Positions 11,344-22,395 of a stretch of 64,000 nt of DNA are shown piece by piece. A model generated the notes under the pieces. The model was not told where the DNA came from. It made no database searches and worked only from the letters and a program-made list of their open reading frames with translations. The first letter of the stretch is position 1. The number at the start of each line of letters is the position of its first letter. Location: NCBI RefSeq assembly GCF_033807715.1, contig NC_084590.1, forward strand, positions 6,190,827-6,254,826, in the 5' to 3' direction. The stretch is from Cololabis saira (lineage: Eukaryota; Chordata; Actinopteri; Beloniformes; Belonidae). The position numbers and the translations under genes were made by a program.

Positions 11344-12110
11344 CAGGCCACGTTTACACATTTACAAAAACGGATATTTCCCCCTCTACGTTTTGAAAAA
11401 TATCATCATTTACAGGAACCTGCATAAATATCTGTTAAGGTGCTATGAGCAGCCAAACCTACAGGGGGCAGTGTAACGAGAAGATAAAGTCATGCTAGCC
11501 AATCAGAATCCTGGAAAAAGTTACTTTTAAGTGTGACGTTAGAATATAAAACAGGTAAAATACAAGAAAACATTAACGGTGGCCAAACAAATTTTAAACA
11601 CGGGTCGCACTCATGACGCTGCATTGCAAAAACTCAAAATCCTACCAGGAATATTTGTCTTATTTCTAGTTAAAATGTCTAATTTTTAGTCAAAAAATCT
11701 CATTACACTTAAAACAAGAGTAATCACCAGATAAATAACTTGTTATTTGACAATTTTCAAGTAAATTTTCACTTTTTTCCAGTGATGACTCTTGTTTTAA
11801 GTGTAATGAGATTTCTTTTGACTAAAATGAAACATTTTAACTAGAAATAAGACAATTATATTCTTGTTAAGATTTTGAGCTTTTGCAGTGTGGTGACGTT
11901 TCTGTCTCATAATGTGACGTTCTGAAGCCTAAATGTCCGTTTCCCTCCGTTTACAAGCAAACGTGGAGACGGAGTTTTTGCAAATCTCCACTTTGGCCAG
12001 AGTTTTCAGAAATGATCGTTTTTGGTGACTTTGAGCTTCGTTTTCGTGTAAAAGAACGGCCAAAACGCATGAAAACGCCACCGTTTTTGCTACGTGGAAA
12101 CGGGGCCTCA
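11344..12110. mobile_element. TIR element with GGCCNCGTTT ends
   Basis: Inverted ends: CAGGCCACGTTTACACATTT on the left and the complement of AGGCCCCGTTTCCACGTAG on the right. The inner flanks also pair loosely (AAAACGG and CCGTTTTT motifs). A second palindromic MITE sits in the middle (11622-11891). These ends resemble hAT-type fish MITEs, but I could not find a clear 8-bp target duplication. Confidence 0.6.
11622..11891. mobile_element. palindromic MITE (GCAAAAACTC family), nested
   Basis: Near-perfect inverted arms of about 90 bp running from CATTGCAAAAACTCAAAATC to its complement GATTTTGAGCTTTTGCAGTG, sharing TTATTTCTAGTTAAAATGTC. The same palindrome is built into the composite elements at 22396, 30448 and 51893, so it exists both alone and as a passenger. 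Confidence 0.8.
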
Positions 12111-12114
12111 GTCT

Positions 12115-13130
12115 TCCCAAGACTGGGCGCTCTAGCAGATTCATCTCAAGATCAGGTCATGCAACGCTTAGAGAAACACAACAAAATCCCCAGAGCTACA
12201 TCTCAGTGTCCAGGCCTCAGGCAACATGTACTGTTGAAGTCCATGACATCACAGTTAGAAGAAGACTGGACCAGGACAGTTGGTCTGTGTTACGGGGTGA
12301 GGTTTTGGACCCAAATGCAGCACACGGAGCACACAGTTGTAGTTTGTCTGGTTTGCTTTATTACCCTCAACCGGGACGAAGAGCAGGCAGGAATGCAAGA
12401 CAAGGATCAGGCAGCAATCAGTGTCAAGTTCGGAAGACAAGGTCAGGCAACGGAGAGCAGGAGACAAGGCAGGATCCAGGAACAGGCAGGATCGGCAACG
12501 GAAAATCAAGACAGGGAATGCTGGAGGGTCTTGCATCTACAAACAGAGTGACGATCTGGCAGTGAGAGTGCAGGAGTAAAGATCTTTTATGCTGTCCTGA
12601 TTGCTGAGGAGCTGCAGCTGGGAGAGCAGGTGAAAGGAGTGACTGACGAGGTGAGCGTGGCTGGCAGATGGAGTGAGCAGGAGAGAGGGGAGTGGAAAAC
12701 CACTGAAGGCTGGAGGACCAAACCAGTCTGGAAGAGCTTTAGAAAAAAACCTCTTCTGTCTAAGAACATGGAAGCAGGACTGAAGTCCACAAACCTGCAT
12801 CTGAACCACCCAGCAGACTTCTGGACCCATGTCCACTGGACACCTGAGACCAACGTGGAGATGTTTGGTCTTCATGTCCAGGACCATGTTTGGAGGAAAC
12901 CAGCAGAACCACCTCAGACCCACTGAAGCACGGAGGTGGAGGGATGCTGGTCTGGACCTGGACACCTGCTAGTCCCTGAGTGGAACAGGAAGTCCTCTGT
13001 AGACCAGAGTCTTCTAGAGACACATGTGAGGACACCTGTCTGACGGATGAAGACTGACTAAAACTGGGCCATGTGACAGGAAATGATCCCAAAAACCGTA
13101 TGAAACTGATGAAGTCGTACAGGAAGCAGG
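12115..13130 (+). pseudogene. Tc1-like transposase remnant, interrupted
   Basis: Conceptual + strand pieces in shifting frames fit a Tc1/mariner transposase: HNKIPRATSQ, then VHDITVRRRLDQD (12236-12274), then after an insertion LKSTNLHLNHPADFWTHV, DHVWRKP (about 12880-12902) and GNDPK (about 13080). Order and spacing follow the IS630/Tc1 catalytic domain. Frameshifts and stops make it dead. The interruption lies at about 12286-12700. A related fragment is at 55930-56235. Confidence 0.7.
12286..12700. mobile_element. LTR-like insertion in Tc1 remnant
   Basis: Sequence absent from the related Tc1 remnant at 55930. It begins TGTTACGGGGTGAGG and contains a stretch (CAAATGCAGCACACGGAGC, CTTTATTACC) like the reverse complement of fish gypsy-type LTRs. 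No matching right end was found, so it may be truncated or something else. Confidence 0.35.
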
Positions 13131-14620
13131 TGAACCTGCAAGGCTTTACATCCTGGTGGTACTTAGTGTTGCCTACAGGGCTTTGTTTGCTCCCGCTACA
13201 ATCAGATCATTTTTACTATTTATTACACGAAGAGGGGTGACTGACAGGTTATAGGCAGGAGCCAAATGACAGAGATGGTGTCCAAGATTTGGATCATTGA
13301 CGTCCTTCCTTGCCGTTTTGTACTGAACGGTTTCTCATCTGGCCGTCTGCAGACGGTGTTGATGTGTGCAGCATCTCCATCCCCTCCACAAAGTAGTTCC
13401 TTGCTTTCTCACCACTCTCACAGTCCCATTGTGAGCATCTGCATAGGGAAGATGGAGTGCTGGGCGTGGCCTGCAGATATTTTAGGAAAGAATGCGATTA
13501 GGAAGGAAAATGTGTGCAGTTTTCATGGGTGTGGTTGTGTGTTTGTGCGGACTGCTGTGCTGGTCCGGGCCGCCTGAAGGTCACGCCATCCCCACGCTCA
13601 GCTGGGTGGATAGCTGCCAACGCTGACGGCTGCTGGAGTCGCCGCATTGTGTCTGGCACATGCCTCCCCCCTCTGCAGGGCATTAATGAAGCGGCACAGC
13701 TTCGCCTCACCTGCTGGAACCGGCCAATGGCAACGCAGCTGAGGCTCCAGCCAGCCAATGGGGAAGCAGGGAGAGGTTTGGAGAGGCTAGAGACAAACTG
13801 CCAGACAGCAGACTGGTTTTTTCCTCCCTTGGCAAGAAAAAAAACACACAAGTAGCACGGAGGATGAGGAGTACGAGCAAGTAGAAGTTGGAGAAAGGCT
13901 GGTAAATGTGGAAACGATATAGGATTGTCGGGTGATGAAGCACGTGATATGGATGAGAGAAGAGACACACCGGCTGCAAAAGAGTGAGACCTGGAACTAG
14001 AGTGAGATGGGAAGAAAAGAGGAAAAAAGAGGGAACATTTTGAACGGGTATCAGGATTGAATGGACTTGAGGGGACTTGCACTTGTAATCACACATATAC
14101 GAGGACACACAAACGCACTTTGGGCCTTTTCAAGGTGCTTTAATGAAGCTGTCAGCATGAAAAATGAGCCAGTTAAATCTAATAACGCAAGAAGTTGAGA
14201 AGCAAACTTGTGATGCAGAACCGTGGAGGAAAATGGATTCTGTGCTGATGAGAGGGGACGTCTGCTGAGCCCGGAGTCGCTGTTGTTGCTGCTGCAGAAC
14301 AGCAACCGGCTCTCAGCTCACGTTACAAGTAAGATTCACCCAAGTATTCAGCACGTTCATCCAAACGCCATGAGCACGTCTGATTTACATCCCTAAACAC
14401 GGAGACGTTACACAACGAAATTAGTTTTTATTGGATATTCCCAGAACATTCCCGTGTCATGCCCAGCTCCAGAGCTTCCCAACGCAGGAGCCACACAAGT
14501 ATGTGAACGATTCAGGAACAAACAGGTTTTCTGTGTAGAATAGTCATGAAATATGATTTGGATCTTTGTGTAAGTAACAATAACAGATGACGACAATATG
14601 CTGAAAGTGATAACCCGGCC
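13131..14620. other. single-copy-looking DNA, no gene supported
   Basis: No transposon ends or LINE motifs. Overlapping frames of up to 194 codons on the reverse strand and 113 on the forward strand (13498-14108) show no domain and share one G+C-rich stretch. That stretch is listed separately as a possible regulatory element. Confidence 0.45.
13555..13800. promoter_or_regulatory. possible conserved non-coding element with two CCAAT motifs
   Basis: A G+C-rich, non-repetitive stretch holding GGCATTAATGAAGCGG (TAAT core), GGCCAATGGCAACGC and CAGCCAATGGGG. Two CCAAT-type boxes about 36 bp apart plus a homeodomain-type core suggest regulatory DNA, but nothing here proves conservation or activity. 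Confidence 0.25.
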
Positions 14621-15720
14621 AACTCTTTAACGTTTTTCTGGTTCTGGAGGTAAAAAGTAAGTGAACCATGGCGGTACCAGCTGGTTGGAGCTCCGTCAGC
14701 AGCAGTAACCGGATCAGAGCTGTCCGACGTTCAGGAGGAGCTCTGGACCGTTCCTATTCACCCAACTTCTTCACCTCAGACACATTTGTAGGACGTCTGG
14801 TGGGAATATCTCTCTGGAGATCACTCCACACACTGAAAGAAATCAATCTAAGCGCATGTAAATATAACATATTTAAATCTGTGATATTAACAATTAAAAA
14901 TGAAGTTTGTTGCTTTACATGAATACATCTAGTTTTGAACTTAATCTGCATTTGTTCAAAAAACAAGACATTGTGCATTTTTTCCTGAACATGCAGTATT
15001 TATGTAATCCCAGGCAATCTTTTCATTTACACACAAACAACAAGCAATGATCTTGTTGTATTTACTTTTCCTTTAACAATTTTAATCTATTGGGCAGATT
15101 GACCAACGTTTAGATGAAACATGCTTTATTTGTTTAAGTACACAACAGTAAAACATATCTTGCTTGATCTACTTTAAAAAAATTAATGCGACTTTTTCGC
15201 ATGAGATTTTTATGTAGATCAAGAAAGACTAGTCTTTGTATAAACTACTTAATTTTTAGTATGTACAAAGTTCATTTGCAACTTAATTTTGCAAGTAAAG
15301 TCAACTTAATTTTGCAAGTAAAGTCAACTAATTTTGATAAATAAAGTTAAATTAAGTTGACTGTACTTGCAAATTGTAGTTTATACAAAGACTATTCTTT
15401 CTTGATCTACAGTACATAACAATCTCATGCAAAAATTTGACTTATTTTGTTTAAGTAGATCAAGCACAATATTTGTATCAGTGCAGCATCTCTGTGGGGT
15501 TCAGGTCTGGAGTCCACAAGGTGGATTCTGTTTTTCTGGAGCCATTCTGTAGTGGATTTACTTCCATGTTTGGGGTCATTGTCCTGCTGCATCAATTGAC
15601 TTCTGCTGTGCTTCAGCTGGTGGACAGAAACCCTGACATCAACCTGGAGGACATTTTGGGGACTTTTCTATTTGCATGAGTTGCCACAGCAGAGCATCAT
15701 GTTCCATATATTGATCAGAG
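14620..15720. mobile_element. decayed Tc1/mariner piece split by a palindromic MITE
   Basis: Outer parts (14640-14830 and 15480-15720) resemble decayed Tc1-like transposon sequence: AAAAAGTAAGTGAACC near 14653 recalls the motif at 24490-24628, and GGGGTCATTGTCCTGCTGC near 15573 recalls reverse-strand transposase DNA. The middle, roughly 15160-15475, is an inverted repeat (GATCAAGAAAGACTAGTCTT paired with AAGACTATTCTTTCTTGATC). Family assignment is tentative. Confidence 0.4.
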
Positions 15721-16079
15721 GTTAATTCCACCAGATTTCCTTCCTGACAAAACCCTCCCTATTCATTCAAGCTTGTGACATCTACCACGAGTGGCTGAGG
15801 CAGTGGGGCAATCTGGGGTTCCACATAAGGATGGTTGAGACAGATGTAGCTGGAGATCAAACTGGGGTATTCATTTTCCCCTCTATGCTTGTTTTATTTG
15901 TTTATTTATTTATTTGAAAGGGGCAGTGAACATCATGATTGAATGATAAAGATTTTAGTATAAATATGTGAAACAGAACCACATCAGATAGTAGAACTAA
16001 AGACAATAAAATACAAGAAGCTCTGGTTTTAGATTATTTCCATGATTTTAATTTATTGCAGAAAGATCTAAAAGTGGCA

Positions 16080-16192
16080 GATCCCATTTGATTTTTATTC
16101 TTACCATGTAACATAGATGACAGCATCATCTGCATACATCTGAATGCCTACGCTGTCACAGACTGACGGGAGATCATAAATATGAGCTGAAT
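16080..16192 (-). pseudogene. LINE reverse transcriptase fragment, YADD motif
   Basis: The reverse strand reads VGIQMYADDAVIYVTW (16101-16148), the catalytic YADD block of a non-LTR reverse transcriptase. The preceding RT block is at 16959-17010; the two are separated by a repeat inserted at 16196-16955. Both parts are short and decayed. Confidence 0.7.
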
Positions 16193-16195
16193 TAA

Positions 16196-16955
16196 AGCTG
16201 CAAGCAGCGATGAACCGGCCCTCGCACCCTTGTGCATGTTCAGGCTGCAGTGGAAGCTTGTATGACTTGCATGCAGATTCTTCAGGCCTGGACATTTAGC
16301 GGATGACACCACCCACGACTCTCTATATCAAACCATTCAAAAGTTATTGCAGAAAATAGGAACTATCACATATCGACCAATCAGAAGAAAGGGGCGGGGC
16401 TAATTCATGCCAATGAAGGTCAAGCAGTCAAAACCGAGACCGATGACACCACCCACATGTCTTTATCACAACCCGTTCAAAAGTTATGGCAGGGAAATAT
16501 GGACCAATCAGATGAAGGGGGGCGCGCTTTTTGGCGTCTAGCATCGCCACGGTAACGCTTTTGACTGAGAAAAGTAATGCACGTCGTCGCAAGATGGAGA
16601 CGCACATATTGATGTATAACACACCTGGGTGCACGTTACTGTTCGGGCCGTATTTCCTGTATTTCCTGTTGGGTTTCGGCCATGGCGCCAAGAAACTGCA
16701 TGTGCATGTATGTCAAACCGCATTGTGGGGCTTGAGGCAAGTTTTCAAGGGGGCACTGTTGAGCCATTAGGCCACGCCCATTCATGCAAACCATCAAATA
16801 TCACATTTTTCACCAGGCCTGGCTTGCATTCAAAATTTGGTGACAAAATTTTGGGGCACGTTTAGGGGGAAAAAAGGCCCTCCTTTCGAGAGAAGAAAAA
16901 CAAGAAAAATTCCTACAGATACAATAGGGCCTTCGCACTGTAAGTACTCGGGCCC
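16196..16955 (-). mobile_element. GGGCCCGAGCAC-family repeat, copy C1
   Basis: Runs from AGCTGCAAGCAGCGATGAA to the complement of GGGCCCGAGTACTTACAGTG, flanked by TAA on both sides (16193-16195, 16956-16958). The two ends are not inverted copies of each other. It carries blocks shared with 49309-50876 and 55196-55916 (GGCCACGCCCATT; CGTTACCGTGGCGA-type). The copy lies inside a LINE RT remnant, separating its GVPQG and YADD blocks. Confidence 0.75.
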
Positions 16956-16958
16956 TAA

Positions 16959-17010
16959 TAACAGAGGTCCAAGTATGAAACCTTGTGGGACCCCAGTAAG
17001 TGGGAGAGAG
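16959..17010 (-). pseudogene. LINE reverse transcriptase fragment, GVPQG motif
   Basis: The reverse strand reads LTGVPQGFILGPL, the conserved RT block that precedes YADD. Together with 16080-16192 it marks one original LINE cut by repeat C1. On its other side it runs directly into an LTR-like insertion. Confidence 0.65.
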
Positions 17011-17324
17011 TGTCAAATATGAGACAGGAGACCCAGATGCGTACACCAAATCCAGAAGGTTCTTTATTGATTAAGGGGAAAGGTGATGGGGAGAGCAAAC
17101 AGACTGGATCAAGCACTGGGATCAGTTGAGGGAAGCCAACGAACAGGAACATGCTGAATCGTAGACAAACTGACACTGAATGTCTGGAGACCTGTGCCTT
17201 AAATACCCACACAGAGCAGCTGGTAACAAGCGGCAAGTGGCAGTGATTGTGAGGGGGGAGTGGCAGCAGGCAGAGTGTGGTGGTATAATACCTAATTACT
17301 GGAGCCGGGGGTACACTCATGACA
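17011..17324. mobile_element. solo LTR-like element
   Basis: About 314 bp bounded by TGTCA and TGACA, with GAGACAGGAGACCCAGATGC and TTCTTTATTGATTAAGG near the left end, which reads as the reverse complement of a retroelement LTR (polyadenylation-side features on the left). The flanking pentamers GAGAG and GCCAG do not match well, so the duplication is unproven. Confidence 0.5.
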
Positions 17325-17664
17325 GCCAGGCCGTACAGAGTTGGTTATTTACTTTGAGATATTGCGTTCAGGTTGTCAGATCGGAGTTAATCCACTTAAC
17401 AGCAGTCTGTGAAAAGTAGGCTTGGGCGATACAGAGTTATGGGCTTCGTGTGTCTAAAAGCGCAGCTCCGACAACACTATCTTTGTTTAAAAGTGCTTAA
17501 AATGTTTCAGTGAAGTCGCAGTTATCTGTGTCGGGAGAATGTTTAGGTCTGAAGCCAAATAGCATTGGATGTAATGAGAATGGTATGTCTTCACTACGTA
17601 ATTTCTTAATGTAAAAAACTTACATTTGTCATGAGCTCATTTTGATTTCAATGCCTGTTAAAGT
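17325..17664. other. no gene recognised
   Basis: Probably the decayed upstream part of the LINE remnant on its left; no motif is clear. Confidence 0.4.
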
Positions 17665-17848
17665 TCAATTCAATTCAATTTTATTTTATTTATATAGCGT
17701 CAACTACAACAGAAGTTGTCTCTAGGATCTTTCCAGACACCAAGAAATTATAACATAAACAAAGCAGGTAAAAACTCCCCTAGTGGGAGAAAAACCTTAA
17801 GCCAAACACTGGCAAGAAAAACTCCCCTTTAGGAGGGAAGAAGTGCAG
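17665..17848 (-). mobile_element. L2-type LINE 3' tail fragment
   Basis: CAATTCAATTCAATTTTATT followed by ATTTATATAGCGTC and GTGGGAGAAAAACCTTAAG, the same 3' UTR seen at 36286-36490 and 49825-50200. Strongly 5'-truncated; no coding part. Confidence 0.75.
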
Positions 17849-18223
17849 CAACTGTCTCCATTAAAACATTTGTATTCTGAAATTAAATCTGTTGGAGTTT
17901 TTGAGGTGGTCAGGTGGTCAAAGTATTTCTATAGCACATTTAAAACACTCTCAGCTGAACAAAGTGTTAGACATGCTAAAAACAATGCTAAACATGCTAA
18001 AACAAATGAAATACATTCAAAGTGGGCCTGGTAGTCCTAATGCCCTCTGTACGGTGGACTCCTGAACAGACGTCTCCAGGTCCAGTGGTGTCTTTACGCC
18101 TGTAGCTGTTCCTCGTGGGTTTTTCTTCACCACAGCGAGGATTCTGCATTGTGTTTGTGGATGGGAATGTGAGACTCCTCAGTCCTTGGTTCCATGCTTG
18201 TTTTCCAAACCAATCACTATCAG

Positions 18224-19240
18224 TGCGTTTACATGGGAAGTTTAATTCCTCTTTAATTCAGAATTAAAATTAAATCCGATTTAAAATTAGTAAAAATGAC
18301 CATGTAAACACCTAATTCCGAATGAAAATGGCCATTCCGATTAGACTTAATTCCGAGGTAAGTGGCCGGGTTATTCCGATTTTAAATCTTATTAAAGAAT
18401 AATTCCGCGATCATGTATCCACTCATTCCTCTTTAAATTAATTCCGGTCTTTCTTTCTGCTCGTTCCCTCGCCCGTCTGTCTCCATGACTCTTATATTCC
18501 ACGCTGGGCTGGTTTTCCAAACAAAGTTTCAAGATGCAGCAGCAGTAAACGCTGGTCAAGAGCAGATACCATTTATTTAATAAATAGCTTGGAGGACCTG
18601 GAAATAATTAAAAGAACAGATGGAAACAGGAAACATAAAAATTGTGAGCTTTTCAACGTTGTAGCGGCTAAGTTTGTTTTTCTTCCGGTAGACGTAACTT
18701 CCGGTCCCCCCCCCTATCCAATCAGAACCTTCCCAACCCCCAGACCTGAAGAGGAATTGGAGAAAGCCGATCAAACATGTTTTCCATGTAAACCTTAAAG
18801 GAGCTTGAGGCTGGATTTATGAAAAAAAATTGTATACGTTTGAATTTTTCTAGTAATAATGTCAGATGAAGCGTTTCAAACCAAAAAGAATGAGCCCTCT
18901 AGTGTATCTCTCCGTTGCCTTGAACAGGCTGTGTGCTGCAAAATGTGCTGCAATTCGGCCCCGAATTTCCCGCGCTGTCCTGCGGATGTGACGTCACATG
19001 ACGCTGCATGTGCGTTCTCCCCGTTCTCCCGTGCCGGCTTCACTGTTGGCTGCAGTACCCCCGACGGCCGTCGTGGTGAAGGGTGGCGCTAGAGAGTCTC
19101 ATTTCTTAAAAGGAGCCTCATGCTCCTTTAATTCGGAATTACTATTTCCATGTAAACTCGAAGGAAAATAGTTTAATTCTGAATTATTTAATTTGGAATA
19201 ATTCATTCCGAATTAAAAAACATCATGTAACTGCGGCCTA
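18224..19240. mobile_element. AATT-rich MITE, copy 1, with nested TTAA element
   Basis: Left end GTTTACATGGGAAGTTTAAT and right end near ACATCATGTAACTGCGGCC, with many AATTCCGAATTA-type palindromes. A shorter copy is at 60924-61245. The right third is interrupted by the element at 18799-19127. Confidence 0.65.
18799..19127. mobile_element. TTAA-flanked piggyBac-type MITE
   Basis: A 329-bp insertion between TTAA (18795-18798) and TTAA (19128-19131), with inverted ends AGGAGCTTGAGGCTGG and the complement of AGGAGCATGAGGCTCC. CpG-rich interior (CCGTCGTGGTGAAGGGTGG near 19066). It lies inside the AATT-rich MITE. Confidence 0.8.
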
Positions 19241-19245
19241 TGTAT

Positions 19246-19855
19246 ATATGTCTAATGAGGCAGGGGCCAAGATGCCTGCAGAATTAATAACCGGACCAAC
19301 AAGTTTGTACTGCAAACCGAAGGACAGTCAGTGTTTTGTTGACCGTGGTCTCTGTCTGCATCACGTTTCACTCCTCCGACTGGTTGTATACATCTCCAGT
19401 CACATTTCTTCAGCATTCCTTGGTATTCCCCTGTGGAAATCAAATTTGAAACCAAACTAATTCTTGGTGTTGGAAAGGAAAATGATGCTCCGCCAGGCCA
19501 GGAAGCAGTACTTACTACAGAAAAAGATTAACTGGCTAAGGTCAGGAATGAGCCTTATCCACGGTAAATTGGCCCCTAGTAGGCATTCGTGTTGGTGATG
19601 TCATGTTGAGAACATGAACAGGAAACATCGCCCTCTTTTAGCATCCCCATCCCATCTACGTAATCATCCAAACTGGAGCAGCAACTCATGACATGGGAGG
19701 GACAAAAGAAGGTTGCCTTTTCAGCCGTTGTTAGGGCGCTGAGCGAATTCCCGCCATTCTGCTGGTCTAACATGAGGTCGGTGTAAGAGGGGATGCAGGC
19801 AGCAGCTTCAGGAATCTCTGGAGCTCTGTAGCCGGCATGTGTCCCGTTCCACAGA
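19246..19855. other. no gene recognised
   Basis: Short frames on both strands (up to 123 codons reverse, 19576-19947) show no domains. The right part is the target region of the following hAT element. Confidence 0.45.
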
Positions 19856-19863
19856 CACCAGAC

Positions 19864-21346
19864 CAGTGGCTTGTCAATAGGGGGCGCTATGGCGCCGCCC
19901 CCATTAAAATTACAGGGAAAAAATATATATATAGACACAGTACACATAAATTACGTAATAAAAAGTAATTATCACATCTGTGCACTCATAAAATGTCTCT
20001 GTCTTAATTTTTCAAGCCTTCCCATCCCATACTGGGTTTATTCAGAGTTGTTTTTTGTGCAGACCGAAATACGGTGGCGAGGGTGTCAGTGGTTGACATT
20101 TCCCCCAGTTTGTTTCTGTTTTGCCCCGCCTGTGTCCCATCTGCCCTGATTTTCTGCACCTGTGTCTCGTTATCCCCTGTGTATATCTGGTCTTGTCATT
20201 CCCTTGCTCCTTGTGGTTCCGTACTGTTTCTACCTCCATGTGTCCTGCCAAGTTTTTGCTCCAGTTTTTTGAATCCCTGTTTTGTGTTTTTGATCCTGCT
20301 AAGCAGCGCTTTGGTTTTTGGTCCTTGCCTTTTTTTGTGGAATAAACCCTTTTTTGTTGAACTCCTGCCTCTCGCTCTCCTGCATCTGGGTCCTCACCAC
20401 ACCAGCCCTGACAGAGGGGCGCCGGCCAAATGAGTGTGTATTGTATGTTCTTAAACTTTTCTTCCATGTGACTTCATGCTGGTCTCTAATTGGTTACTCA
20501 AAGACTCTCCTCCGGGCACAGCTCTCTGCCCCTGTGGCCAATCAGCGTGTTTTCTGTCATTCTTCATCCAATATGATTGATTCATGAGCTGTCAATCAAA
20601 GTCACAGCCCTGACAGTGTAGACGCGCGACTGTATCTGTCACTCGCTACAAACAGAGTCACAGCCATAGACATGTATCCGTATCCGCCCCATGGAGCTGC
20701 TGCGATACGTCAACGTCGCCGCCATATTGGATGTTCAAGACTGCGCTGTAAACTAATACAAGTGAATGGTCTTATTATCATAAAGCGCTTTTCTACAAAG
20801 AAATGTACATTTTACGTCTCATTTATTCATTCACACACGCACTAATATACTTGGGAAACAGTTAGACACCAAATATAATTTATTTAATTTTCTGAGATGG
20901 CCAAAATAAGAACTTTATTGATCCCACATAGGAGTAATTCATGTTGTATCAGCTATAGAGAACAAGGTAGTGCCAAAAAACAATATATATCCCCCCTCAC
21001 AAAAATAAGAAAAATAGAGAAACATATTTTCTCATCAACAAAACAAATTAAAACATTTTCAAATAACAAAATAACATATTTGAACCATTTTTCAGACAAT
21101 ATCTGTCAATATCTCTATATAATAACTGAAAAAATCTGAAAAATGTTTCAAATATGTTATTTTATTACTTGAAAAATGTAAAATGTTTATGTAAAATATG
21201 CTACATGTATATGTATATGTAGTATATTTATTGATATGTGATAAAAAATAACAAAAAAATGTATGTTCAGATAGAATTTATAGTTGTGTTGTAATCCCCA
21301 CTCGCCAGTGCGCCCCCCCAAAATCTTTTACCACCAGCCGCCACTG
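19864..21346. mobile_element. hAT-type element with 8-bp TSD, carrying an LTR
   Basis: Bounded by identical octamers CACCAGAC (19856-19863 and 21347-21354). The ends are related inverted repeats: CAGTGGCTTGTCAATAGGGG on the left, and a right end whose complement begins CAGTGGCGGCTGGTGGTAAA. An 8-bp duplication and CAGTGG ends are hAT hallmarks. No intact transposase is seen. An LTR is inserted at 20084-20413; the remainder is AT-rich with short chance frames. Confidence 0.85.
20084..20413 (+). mobile_element. solo LTR, 330 bp, nested in hAT element
   Basis: Starts TGTCAG and ends CTGACA, with identical pentamers GAGGG on both sides (20079-20083, 20414-20418). AATAAA lies near the right end (20340-20345), then a CTCCTGCCTCTCGCTCTCCTG-type tail. 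This layout fits a solo LTR, most like gypsy-type fish LTRs. No internal retroviral-like genes are present. Confidence 0.8.
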
Positions 21347-21354
21347 CACCAGAC

Positions 21355-22389
21355 TGTAGTGTGGTGGTGAGGTGAACCAAAGTATTTTAGCATACCTAGA
21401 TTTGGCTTTGTTGTTCTCCCTGGCTTGTTTCCGTCTCCATTTGAAGAGGTGTTTCTTCAGACGTCTGAATGAACACGAATGATGCTGTGTGTCTGGGAGC
21501 ATGGTGTGTGATTGAGGTGGGGTTTGCAGACCCAAAAAAAGGCCAGCGGAGCTATCAGACCCAGACAGAGAGACTCAGACAGACAGACAGACGGAGGCAG
21601 CGCATCGCTGCTGTAAACTTCTCACTTTGATTATCAGTCACTTCCATCCCCCGATGCTGTACTCCATCTGTATTTTTAGAAATGGCTCAAAGGCATTTTG
21701 TGCAGTTTTTTTCTGTATGCCAACGAGGGCTAAACGCTCCAAATATTTGACTTGTGTTTCCGAAGCGCTGATTCTAAGAATCTCCAGGAACGTGTGCAGT
21801 ATTACCAGCTGCCTTGCATCGCAGGCAGACCCCTACAATGCAGCTGATTGGGGGTAAAATACCATGTTAGATGAATTTTCCAGCGCACTACACATATCTT
21901 TACTTAATTTAAACTGTAAAATCTTTTATCACACATACAGAGAAGCATCGGTCATCACGCCTTTCTCGCTTTCACAGCATGTGGATTCAGTTTTGATGCT
22001 CTGCTTTTGGTTTTCTTCTGTTATTTATTCTTTGTCCTGCGATTGATTATTTCATTATTGCACCAATTACGTCTTCTTATTTGTGTACGTTCATACGCTC
22101 CTTCGTATTGTTAAGTTATAAAATGTATTACAAATATAGGAATAGAGCACTTTTCCACATCTTTTTTAAAGAAAAGGTGGTGTTTTGGAGTAAATCATCT
22201 CTCCATGTCCTCAGTCCTGAAGCTCATGTTGGTGTTTGGATTCAGGTTTTGTTTGTGGTTTGTCAGGATGATTTTTATATATTATTATTATATTTTGTCC
22301 CTCCTCATGTTTACATGGACTTTTCTTGGTTTTCCTGTTTCCTCCGGTGAATCCTTGACACGACTGCATCAGAAGGAACGGACAACACC
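21355..22389. other. no gene recognised
   Basis: AT-rich with a short (ACAG)n run near 21577. Frames of up to 91 codons show no features. Confidence 0.45.
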
Positions 22390-22395
22390 TTGTGA

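Noticed and set aside
12012..12551. 179-codon + frame
   Set aside because: It crosses a MITE end, a Tc1 remnant in the wrong frame and an LTR-like insert.
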